This document shows positions 1 through 5,270 of a DNA stretch of 5,466 bases, piece after piece; position 1 is the first letter of the stretch; every line of letters starts with the position of its first letter. The notes beneath the pieces were generated by a model, which worked only from the letters and a program-made list of their open reading frames with translations, was not told the origin of the DNA and made no database searches. This DNA is from JADLDV01 sp964546355 (GTDB lineage: Bacteria; Patescibacteriota; Minisyncoccia; Phycocordibacterales; UBA9973). Both the position numbers and the translations under genes were made by a program. The stretch is from NCBI GenBank assembly GCA_964546355.1, contig CAZJJM010000035.1, positions 1 through 5,466 of the forward strand. The letters are read 5' to 3'.

Positions 1-1997
1 CCTTGATTACGAAGTGCTTTGAACGGTTCTTTTGTAGGAACATACCCAAGGTCATAGAGAAACTTGTGCCAAAAACGTGCATAGAGTAAGTGGCCTGTCG
101 CATGTTCTTGTCCACCGACATACATATCGACATCTTTCCAATATGTAAGTGCTTTTTTATCTGCAAATGCTTTTTTGTTCTTCGGATCCATGTAGCGCAA
201 GAAGTACCATGAAGAACCAGCCCATCCTGGCATCGTATTAGTTTCATATCCTGCAGTAGTCCATGCTTTAACTGTCGCAAGTGGACTTTCACCAGTACCT
301 GACGGTGCGTATGATTTTACGTTTGGAAGCTCAAGTGGGAGATTCTTTTCTTTTACTGCCGTAATACTTCCGTCCTTTGTATGAATAAGCGGAATTGGCT
401 CACCCCAATATCGCTGACGAGCAAAGATTGCGTCACGGATTTTAAATTTAGTAACTAATTTTCCACCAACAAATTTTGTAATTTCTTTGCGAGCTTGTTC
501 TGAGGTTAAATCATTAAAATTTTGAGAATTTACAAGATTACCTTCATGTGAATCAAAAATGTTTCCCTTTGACAAATCTTCCATGTGTTTTTCATAAGCT
601 TCATATCCTCCTGCTCGTCCTTCAACAATCGGTCCTCCAATTGGTTCAACAACCTCTCTTATAGGCAAATTATATTTCTTTGCAAATTCAAAATCACGTT
701 CATCATGTGCAGGCACAGCCATTACCGCACCTGTGCCATATCCAGCAAGTACATAGTCTGCAATCCACACAGGCACTTCTTCACCATTTGCAGGATTGAT
801 TGCTTTGATACCTTTTATTTCTACACCAGTCTTTTCTTTTGATGAAACACGATCTTCTTCAGACTTTGCTTTTACTTCAGAAAGGTATGTTTCGACTTCG
901 CTCCAATTTTTAATCTGTAATTTCAATTTTTGAACCAAATCATGTTCAGGAGCAAGGACAACATACGTCACGCCAAAAAGCGTATCTGCGCGAGTAGTAA
1001 ATACTTTTAATGAATCCCCTGTTGATACTGTAAATTCAATTTCACTTCCTTCGCTCTTCCCGATCCAATTCTTTTGGATTTCTTTTATATGTGAAGACCA
1101 ATCCAATCCTTCAAGATCTTGGATCAAACGATCGGCATATGCAGTGATGCGCATGAACCATTGTCTCATTGATTTCTTCTCAACAGGATATCCTCCACGT
1201 TCTGATACGGGACCAGTAGAACTATCCACTATTTCATCATTTGCAAGAACAGTGCCGAGTTCTGGACACCAATTCACTTCACTGTATCCTTCATAGGCAA
1301 GACGATAATTCATGAGCATTTTTTGCTGTTCAATTTCACTCCATGATTTCCATTCTTTTGCAGAAAAAATAACACTGTCTGTATCACACACCGCATCTAT
1401 TTTTTCATTCCCAGATTTCTCAAAAATTTTCACCAAGTCATCGATAGGTCGTGCCTTATTTTTTGTATTGTCATACCAACTATTATAGATCTGTAAAAAT
1501 ATCCATTGTGTCCATTCATAATATTCTGGACGATGTGTCGCTACTTCTCGAGACCAGTCATATGAAAATCCAATACTCTCAAGTTGCTTCTTGTAAGTCT
1601 TGATAAGTTGTTCAGTAAAAATGTTTGGATTCTTACCGGTCTGTATTGCGTATTGTTCTGCAGGTAACCCAAATGAATCAAATCCCATTGGATGAAGCAC
1701 ATTGAACCCTTGCATGCGCTTCATGCGCGCAAATACATCACTGGCAATATACCCACGTGGATGCCCTACGTGCAGTCCTGCACCAGATGGATATGGGAAC
1801 ATATCGAGAACATAGTACTTTTTCTTTTTTGAAGTTGTTTCTGTTTTATAGATATTTTTTGCCAACCACTCTTTTTGAGTCGTTTTTTCAATCTTTTTAT
1901 GGTCGTATTCTGGAAATTTCGTTCCAGTTTTTTTAGTCACGGGTTTTTTGGAAGCATGAGAAAGTGCACGTTTTTGAGGTTTTTTCTTTGTTGCCAT
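1..1997 (-). CDS. leuS: Leucyl-tRNA synthetase, 3' end cut by window edge
   Basis: Class I aminoacyl-tRNA synthetase that charges tRNA-Leu with leucine in the cytoplasm. The frame is open without a stop from the ATG at 1997 to the window edge, giving 665 residues. Visible landmarks: the HIGH-type motif HVGH at 76-79, after MFPYPSGAGL; WTQW near 162-165 and NWCP at 242-245; the CP1 editing domain with the threonine-rich block TTRADT (334-339) and GTGAVMAVPAHDERD (421-435), whose last Asp matches the amino-acid-binding Asp of the editing pocket; ETNTMPGWAGSSWY from 585; and HATGHLLYARFW from 632. The KMSKS loop and anticodon-binding domain lie outside the window. An insert of about 55 residues sits between WTQW and NWCP compared with the E. 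coli enzyme; I recall this from Bacteroidetes-type and CPR LeuRS. The first ~25 residues are a lysine-rich extension before the usual EYDHKKIEK start of the family. No internal Met offers a shorter start. No Shine-Dalgarno is present. Identification is very secure. Confidence 0.97.
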   Translation of the reverse strand, partial: MATKKKPQKRALSHASKKPVTKKTGTKFPEYDHKKIEKTTQKEWLAKNIYKTETTSKKKKYYVLDMFPYPSGAGLHVGHPRGYIASDVFARMKRMQGFNVLHPMGFDSFGLPAEQYAIQTGKNPNIFTEQLIKTYKKQLESIGFSYDWSREVATHRPEYYEWTQWIFLQIYNSWYDNTKNKARPIDDLVKIFEKSGNEKIDAVCDTDSVIFSAKEWKSWSEIEQQKMLMNYRLAYEGYSEVNWCPELGTVLANDEIVDSSTGPVSERGGYPVEKKSMRQWFMRITAYADRLIQDLEGLDWSSHIKEIQKNWIGKSEGSEIEFTVSTGDSLKVFTTRADTLFGVTYVVLAPEHDLVQKLKLQIKNWSEVETYLSEVKAKSEEDRVSSKEKTGVEIKGIKAINPANGEEVPVWIADYVLAGYGTGAVMAVPAHDERDFEFAKKYNLPIREVVEPIGGPIVEGRAGGYEAYEKHMEDLSKGNIFDSHEGNLVNSQNFNDLTSEQARKEITKFVGGKLVTKFKIRDAIFARQRYWGEPIPLIHTKDGSITAVKEKNLPLELPNVKSYAPSGTGESPLATVKAWTTAGYETNTMPGWAGSSWYFLRYMDPKNKKAFADKKALTYWKDVDMYVGGQEHATGHLLYARFWHKFLYDLGYVPTKEPFKALRNQ

Positions 1998-2006
1998 AAT
2001 GGCTCT

Positions 2007-2015
2007 AGTATAACA
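2007..2015 (-). promoter_or_regulatory. Extended -10 promoter of leuS, inside the terminator tail
   Basis: On the minus strand TGTTATACT matches an extended -10 (TGn followed by TATACT, 5 of 6 to TATAAT). Nine bases separate it from the leuS ATG, so transcription would start about 1-3 nt before the start codon. A -35 at 17 bp (TTTCGA) is poor, as is common with extended -10 promoters. The element overlaps the T-rich end of the hairpin at 2010-2061. This is inference from sequence match and spacing. Confidence 0.55.
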
Positions 2016-2061
2016 AAAATCACCCAGAATCGAAATATCGATTCTGGGTGATTTTTGTTAT
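2010..2061 (-). terminator. Rho-independent terminator, perfect 24-bp stem, symmetrical
   Basis: The arms 2010-2033 and 2038-2061 are exact reverse complements, with a 4-nt loop (aata). The stem core contains CACCCAG/CTGGGTG and the minus-strand transcript ends in TTTTTGTTAT. It begins 7 nt after the stop of the 180-residue membrane protein gene, which it should terminate. Because both arms carry A/T tails it is sequence-symmetrical and could also work on the plus strand, although no plus-strand gene leads into it. Its distal arm contains most of the leuS -10 element. Confidence 0.85.
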
Positions 2062-2068
2062 CTTACTA

Positions 2069-2611
2069 CTATTTCCCAAACTTCCTAATAGCCACAAATA
2101 TCAGTGCCCCAAGTGCGACTGCGAGAATAATCACCTTGAGTAGATTATCCGCCATAGACCAATATCTCATCGATGCGATAATAAGAGACAGTACACCTCC
2201 CCAAGAAAATGCTGGCGCAAGAACTGCTTGCATTGGGAACAAAATACCAAGTATGAGTGTAATGACACCAAGGACAACAAGAGTAATAAATACATTTTTC
2301 TCGTATACTTTTCGCGCTTCATCATACTGTAATCGTTTTGTGTAATCTGGATCACAGTATCCAGTTATTTTTGGATTAGTATTTTCTGGAGTTTTATATG
2401 CACTATCCTCTGTCCATTGCCCACCAACACTGACACAAGCTTCTCTGGTAGTGATTTGTTCTACTACTTGCGGTCGAGTAAAGTACGCGTCATACTCTGG
2501 TGCTTTATACACGAGCGTGATTGCATAATTGAAAAATAAATTGAGCGTAATGATAATACCGATCACGAGTGACCAACGAGTAATCTTTGAAGATGATTGT
2601 GTGTTTTCCAT
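2069..2611 (-). CDS. Four-helix membrane protein of unknown function (180 aa)
   Basis: I do not recognise a named family; similar small membrane proteins are, as far as I recall, common in Parcubacteria. Hydrophobic segments fall at about 12-35, 106-126, 129-148 and 155-175. With K9/R12 before the first helix and RKFGK at the C-terminus, both ends should be cytoplasmic. The ~70-residue loop between helices 1 and 2 (about 37-105) would face outwards. That loop holds the only two cysteines, C59 and C86, which could form a disulfide; this is inference. There is no cleavable signal peptide, since the first helix looks like an anchor. The ATG at 2611 is the first Met of the frame and follows an extended -10 by 6 nt, so the mRNA is probably leaderless. 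No Shine-Dalgarno is seen. The gene ends just before the perfect hairpin at 2010-2061 and is divergent from the coiled-coil gene at 2650. Confidence 0.85.
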   Translation of the reverse strand: MENTQSSSKITRWSLVIGIIITLNLFFNYAITLVYKAPEYDAYFTRPQVVEQITTREACVSVGGQWTEDSAYKTPENTNPKITGYCDPDYTKRLQYDEARKVYEKNVFITLVVLGVITLILGILFPMQAVLAPAFSWGGVLSLIIASMRYWSMADNLLKVIILAVALGALIFVAIRKFGK

Positions 2612-2617
2612 ATACCC

Positions 2618-2646
2618 ATTTTATCACAGATAGCGTATACTGTGTA
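2618..2646 (-). promoter_or_regulatory. Promoter of the 180-aa membrane protein gene
   Basis: On the minus strand the -10 is TAAAAT (2623 to 2618), preceded by TGA, giving an extended -10. At 17 bp upstream is TACACA (2646 to 2641), 4 of 6 to TTGACA. Six bases (GGGTAT) separate the -10 from the ATG at 2611, so the predicted start of transcription falls on or beside the start codon. The -35 region touches the -10 of the opposing promoter. This is inference from consensus match and spacing. Confidence 0.6.
2636..2641 (+). promoter_or_regulatory. -10 element of the coiled-coil membrane protein gene
   Basis: TATACT (5 of 6 to TATAAT) lies 8 nt before the ATG at 2650, the spacing expected for a leaderless transcript. 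No convincing -35 is seen at 16-18 bp (best TACCCA at 2613-2618). It shares the 38-bp gap with the opposing promoter, so the two polymerase footprints would overlap. Moderate confidence because the -35 is missing. Confidence 0.5.
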
Positions 2647-2649
2647 CAT

Positions 2650-3297
2650 ATGAATCCAGAGGAAAATAAATACTCTATAGATCGTCTCGCTATTCGTGCA
2701 ACACGATGGATTGGTTCACCGACATCACTTGTCGTTCACACCATACTCTTCATCTCTTCTTTTGTGCTTATTTTTACTGGTATCTCTGCAGATAAAATAC
2801 TTCTCGTACTCACGACACTTGTCTCACTAGAAGCGATCTATCTTTCAATATTCATCCAAATGTCAGTAAACAGAAGTAACCAACGTCTCCAAAGAGTGCG
2901 ACAGAATATTGAAGAAATCCAATCTAATGTGGAAGAGATTCAGGAAGACGTGGAAGGTATTGAAAAAGATATCGATGAGATTCAAGAGGATGTGGAAGAG
3001 ATTCAGGAAGACGTGGAAGGTATTGAAAAAGACGTTGATGAAATTCAAGTTGATGTGGACGAGATCCAAAAAGACGTCGAAGAGATCCAAGAGGATGTGG
3101 AGGAAATAGAAAAAGATGTTGATGAAATTCAAGAAGATTCTGAAGCTGACGAAGCATCTGAACGTGCACGTGATCAAGAAATGCTTGTCCGTGTCGAAAG
3201 TGCGCTTGAAGTACTCATGAAAGAACTCAGTGAATTGAAGAAGGTACAAAATGCAAGTGTTGCAAAACGTGGAAAAGTCGTAAAGAAATCAAAATAA
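2650..3297 (+). CDS. DUF1003-like two-helix membrane protein with acidic coiled coil
   Basis: A 215-residue protein of unknown function. Residues 12-80 hold two membrane helices (about 24-45 and 50-72). The stretch SLEAIYLSIFIQMSVNR (59-75) closely resembles the end of the DUF1003 membrane domain (SLEAIFLSTFVL.SQNR as I recall it), and GS before helix 1 also fits; the loop between helices is shorter than usual. From 86 to 162 run eleven unbroken heptads of the type DVEEIQE, with V/I at position 2 and I at position 5, the a/d pattern of a coiled coil, surrounded by Glu/Asp/Lys. The region after it (170-195) is also helical in character, and the last ~12 residues are basic (KRGKVVKKSK). The coil should project into the cytoplasm. 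The start at 2650 is preferred over an in-frame ATG at 2587: the membrane domain begins right after it, it follows a -10 by 8 nt, and the 2587 start would overlap the divergent gene. DUF1003 assignment is from memory of the motif. Confidence 0.88.
   Translation: MNPEENKYSIDRLAIRATRWIGSPTSLVVHTILFISSFVLIFTGISADKILLVLTTLVSLEAIYLSIFIQMSVNRSNQRLQRVRQNIEEIQSNVEEIQEDVEGIEKDIDEIQEDVEEIQEDVEGIEKDVDEIQVDVDEIQKDVEEIQEDVEEIEKDVDEIQEDSEADEASERARDQEMLVRVESALEVLMKELSELKKVQNASVAKRGKVVKKSK
2905..3135 (+). repeat. Tandem 21-bp repeats encoding eleven heptads
   Basis: Eleven degenerate 21-bp units encode the coiled coil of the gene at 2650. Units are grouped in a higher 63-bp order: the 43 bp at 2927-2969 recur exactly at 2990-3032, including third codon positions, which points to recent duplication of three heptads. 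Later units (3033-3135) are more diverged. The repeat also makes long open antisense frames that are artefacts of the acidic heptad codons. Confidence 0.9.
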
Positions 3298-3298
3298 A

Positions 3299-3334
3299 AA
3301 AATCCTCCACATGATGTATCATATGGAGGATTTT
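3299..3334. terminator. Bidirectional terminator between convergent genes
   Basis: The arms 3299-3315 and 3318-3334 pair as AAAATCCTCC...GGAGGATTTT with one imperfect position (C3310 with A3323). In the minus-strand RNA that position becomes a tolerated G-U pair. The real loop is about 4 nt, since the innermost bases cannot close. The minus-strand transcript runs into seven T residues; the plus-strand one has TTTTACTTTT. It starts 2 nt after the stop of the coiled-coil gene and lies 7 nt beyond the stop of the 75-aa gene, so it serves both. Confidence 0.88.
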
Positions 3335-3340
3335 ACTTTT

Positions 3341-3568
3341 CTAGAAGGATTTCAATGCTGACCAAAGGATTAGAACACACACAAACAATAAAAAGTATCC
3401 GACAATCAACGAAAAAATAATAAATCCATTTATTCGTCTATCTGTAACTTTGAATTGCGTATAGTATTTCTTTCCAGAAGACATGCACCATTTTGCTTGT
3501 TTTTTCAGATTGAAAAAGAATTTTTCAATAAAAGAAACTCCTTCTTTTATACTTGGAACTATTTTCAT
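3341..3568 (-). CDS. Small single-helix membrane protein (75 aa), unknown function
   Basis: I recognise no family. The N-terminal two thirds is basic (about a dozen Lys/Arg before residue 46) with a short amphipathic stretch near 10-21. One strongly hydrophobic segment at about 48-71 ends almost at the C-terminus, followed only by KSF. By the positive-inside rule the N-terminal domain should be cytoplasmic, like a tail-anchored protein. Support for a real gene is good: a perfect consensus promoter 22 nt upstream, an ATG start, and a terminator 7 nt after the TAG stop. Two cysteines (C28, C64) are present with no obvious metal motif. Base composition is about 30 % GC, similar to the acetyltransferase gene before it and lower than leuS or ychF. 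No Shine-Dalgarno is seen. It is probably a single-gene transcript. Confidence 0.75.
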   Translation of the reverse strand: MKIVPSIKEGVSFIEKFFFNLKKQAKWCMSSGKKYYTQFKVTDRRINGFIIFSLIVGYFLLFVCVLILWSALKSF

Positions 3569-3590
3569 ATTAAGAACATTTTATGAATAT

Positions 3591-3619
3591 ATTATATCAA
3601 ATATAATGTAATATGTCAA
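3591..3619 (-). promoter_or_regulatory. Perfect sigma-70-type promoter of the 75-aa gene
   Basis: On the minus strand TTGACA (3619 to 3614) and TATAAT (3596 to 3591) are both exact consensus, separated by the optimal 17 bp, and the -10 is preceded by TGA, so it is also extended. Transcription should start near 3584, about 15 nt before the ATG at 3568. This is the strongest promoter-like sequence in the window, and no obvious operator overlaps it. Confidence 0.85.
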
Positions 3620-3655
3620 TATATAGTATCTCCTTATAAATAAGGGTTTTAAAAC

Positions 3656-4129
3656 TTATCTATGAGGAACTAACCTAACGCCATATTTTTCTGCAAACTC
3701 ATTAAAAAGTCTTTCCAATTTAGTTTCTGCTTCCTTACTAGAATATCCAGAGACTTCTAATTGATAACCTTGTTCTTTGGTAAACTTAACAATTTCCTCG
3801 ACCAGTTTAGTCGCATAGTGATTACCTTGATATTTTGGATCTACTGAAATTGATTTCATCCAAAATAGTTTTTCTGTGAATGGACTTTTTTGAAGTGCTG
3901 CAATTCCAGTTATAATTTCACCTTCTTTAACAATTGGAAAATAATTTTCTGTTTTAAGATCTTCTGGTCTAAAGTAATGAAAAACACCACCTTCTTCTTT
4001 TGAAAGGAAACGACTATCTTTAATCTCATGTTCATCTTCATCAACAATAAGGTATCTTAACTCTTGCGGTGTTAAAGTTTTTGTTTCCACAGAAGGTTTT
4101 TCAAAACTATTTTTTATAAGATTTTCCAT
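3656..4129 (-). CDS. GNAT-family N-acetyltransferase (157 aa), substrate unknown
   Basis: Probably transfers an acetyl group from acetyl-CoA to an amine on a small molecule or protein in the cytoplasm. The GNAT core is recognisable: a strand around 64-80 (YFPIVKEGEIITGIAAL), then motif A from about 90 to 120 with SISVDPKYQGNHYATKLVEEIVKF. The CoA-pyrophosphate loop Q/R-x-x-G-x-G/A is here Q101-G-N-H-Y-A106, so the usual central Gly is His104. A later strand (LEVSGYSS, 124-131) and the helix 133-148 (KEAETKLERLFNEFAEKYG) complete a plausible fold. The first ~60 residues are less typical and rich in Glu/Asp/Lys. The length suits a single-domain GNAT. The gene follows ychF by 22 bp on the same strand with no terminator between, so it may be co-transcribed with it, although a TATAAT also lies in that gap. 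No Shine-Dalgarno precedes the ATG. Family call is likely; the substrate cannot be read. Confidence 0.8.
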   Translation of the reverse strand: MENLIKNSFEKPSVETKTLTPQELRYLIVDEDEHEIKDSRFLSKEEGGVFHYFRPEDLKTENYFPIVKEGEIITGIAALQKSPFTEKLFWMKSISVDPKYQGNHYATKLVEEIVKFTKEQGYQLEVSGYSSKEAETKLERLFNEFAEKYGVRLVPHR

Positions 4130-4132
4130 GTT

Positions 4133-4138
4133 ATTATA
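4133..4138 (-). promoter_or_regulatory. Possible -10 element before the acetyltransferase
   Basis: A perfect TATAAT on the minus strand ends only 3 nt before the ATG at 4129. Used as a -10 it would start transcription just inside the coding region, so either a shifted hexamer (TACATT, 8 nt from the ATG) is used or the match is chance in an AT-rich gap of 22 bp after ychF. Weak support. Confidence 0.25.
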
Positions 4139-4151
4139 ATGTATTTTTAAA

Positions 4152-5270
4152 TTAGACTTTAAATTCCATTACATCACCATCTTTTACAATATATTCCTTT
4201 CCTTCTGTTCTCACCTTCCCTTTTGAGCGAGCTTCTGTATAACTTCCAGATTCCAATAGATCTTTCCAAAAGACTACTTCTGCACGGATAAACTTCTGCT
4301 CAAAATCTCCATGAATTGCAGCACCGGCACGTGGTGCAGTACTTCCTGCTTTGATCGTCCATGCACGAGTTTCTTCGATACCTGTGGTGAAGTATGTTTC
4401 AAGTCCAAGTAATTTGTATCCTTCAGAAATAAGATCATTAATACCGTCATGTTCTCCACCGAGTTCTTGGCGGAATACTTCCTTTTCTTCACCTTCAAAA
4501 TCCTTCAGTTCATCTTCAATCTTCGCATCGATAAATACATATCGTGAACCATTTGATTCTATTGTATCAATCAATTGCTTGCAGAGTTCTGGATTTGTTT
4601 CATCTATGTTTTTTACACCAGCTTTTTTATTGAGTCCGTAGAGCATTGGCTTCATCGTCAGAAGTCCAAGCTTTTTCACTTCTAATTTTTCTTCATCAGT
4701 TAGATCGGCAACTTGAGCAAGTTTCCCTGCTTCAAACACTCCCTCAATCTTTGCAAGTGCTGCATCTTCTATTACAGCTTGCTTGTCGCCACGTTTTACT
4801 TCACGCACGATATTGTTACGACGTTTTGACACCGTTTCCATATCAGCAAGAATAAGCTCAAGATTGATCACCCCAATATCCCGGAGTGGGTCGACATTGC
4901 CATAGACATGCACAATATCAGTACCTGTACCTCCAATAGGAAAAAGTCGCACCATGTGAAGAATGGCGTCTACTTCACGGATATTTGCGAGAAATTTATT
5001 ACCGAGTCCTTCACCTTTAGACGCACCTTCGACAAGTCCTGCAATGTCGACGAATTCAATCGCGGCAGGAATAGTCCGTTTCGTTTGAGAAAAATCCGCG
5101 AGCTTGTAGAGTCGATCGTCAGGTACAGCAACAATACCTACTGATGGATCAATAGTACAAAATGGATAATTTTCCGCAGGTACACCTTTTTTCGTAAGTG
5201 CATTGAACAGTGTTGATTTGCCGACGTTTGGAAGACCGACGATACCGATGCTTAGGGATGAATGAGACAT
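4152..5270 (-). CDS. ychF: YchF/OLA1-family translation-associated ATPase/GTPase (372 aa)
   Basis: Obg-family P-loop NTPase; in E. coli and human the family prefers ATP and associates with ribosomes. G1 is GLPNVGKST (12-20); the switch region has YPFCTIDP (35-42), including the family's conserved Cys38; G3 is DIAGLVEGASKGEGLGNKFL (75-94). Residues about 136-195 form the expected helical coiled-coil insert. The G4 position reads NKKA (214-217), where I recall NxxE in typical YchF. The C-terminal TGS domain is complete, from LETYFTTG through RAWTIKAGSTAPRAGAAIHGDFEQKFIRAE to GKEYIVKDGDVMEFKV, ending two residues short of the usual -FNV tail. The length fits the family (~363 in E. coli). The ATG at 5270 places the P-loop at the normal distance from the N-terminus. 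Upstream GAAG is at best a weak ribosome site. The acetyltransferase gene follows 22 bp downstream. Identification is very secure. Confidence 0.97.
   Translation of the reverse strand: MSHSSLSIGIVGLPNVGKSTLFNALTKKGVPAENYPFCTIDPSVGIVAVPDDRLYKLADFSQTKRTIPAAIEFVDIAGLVEGASKGEGLGNKFLANIREVDAILHMVRLFPIGGTGTDIVHVYGNVDPLRDIGVINLELILADMETVSKRRNNIVREVKRGDKQAVIEDAALAKIEGVFEAGKLAQVADLTDEEKLEVKKLGLLTMKPMLYGLNKKAGVKNIDETNPELCKQLIDTIESNGSRYVFIDAKIEDELKDFEGEEKEVFRQELGGEHDGINDLISEGYKLLGLETYFTTGIEETRAWTIKAGSTAPRAGAAIHGDFEQKFIRAEVVFWKDLLESGSYTEARSKGKVRTEGKEYIVKDGDVMEFKV

Noticed and set aside
585..842. Plus-strand open frame of 85 codons
   Set aside because: It lies antisense to the conserved editing domain of leuS and resembles no protein.
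2587..2649. Upstream in-frame ATG extending the coiled-coil protein by 21 residues
   Set aside because: It overlaps the start of the divergent gene and both promoters, and the -10 at 2636 lies downstream of it; ATG 2650 fits far better.
2863..3249. Long minus-strand open frame (128 codons) and other overlapping frames across the coiled-coil region
   Set aside because: They are by-products of the repeated GAA/GAT/ATT codons; the products are repetitive Leu/Phe/His strings and the plus frame has the membrane domain, promoter and terminator.
3637..3655. Small inverted repeat CCTTA...TAAGG after the acetyltransferase stop
   Set aside because: The stem is only 5 bp with a 4-nt loop and no T-tract on the minus strand, so it is not a credible terminator for that gene.
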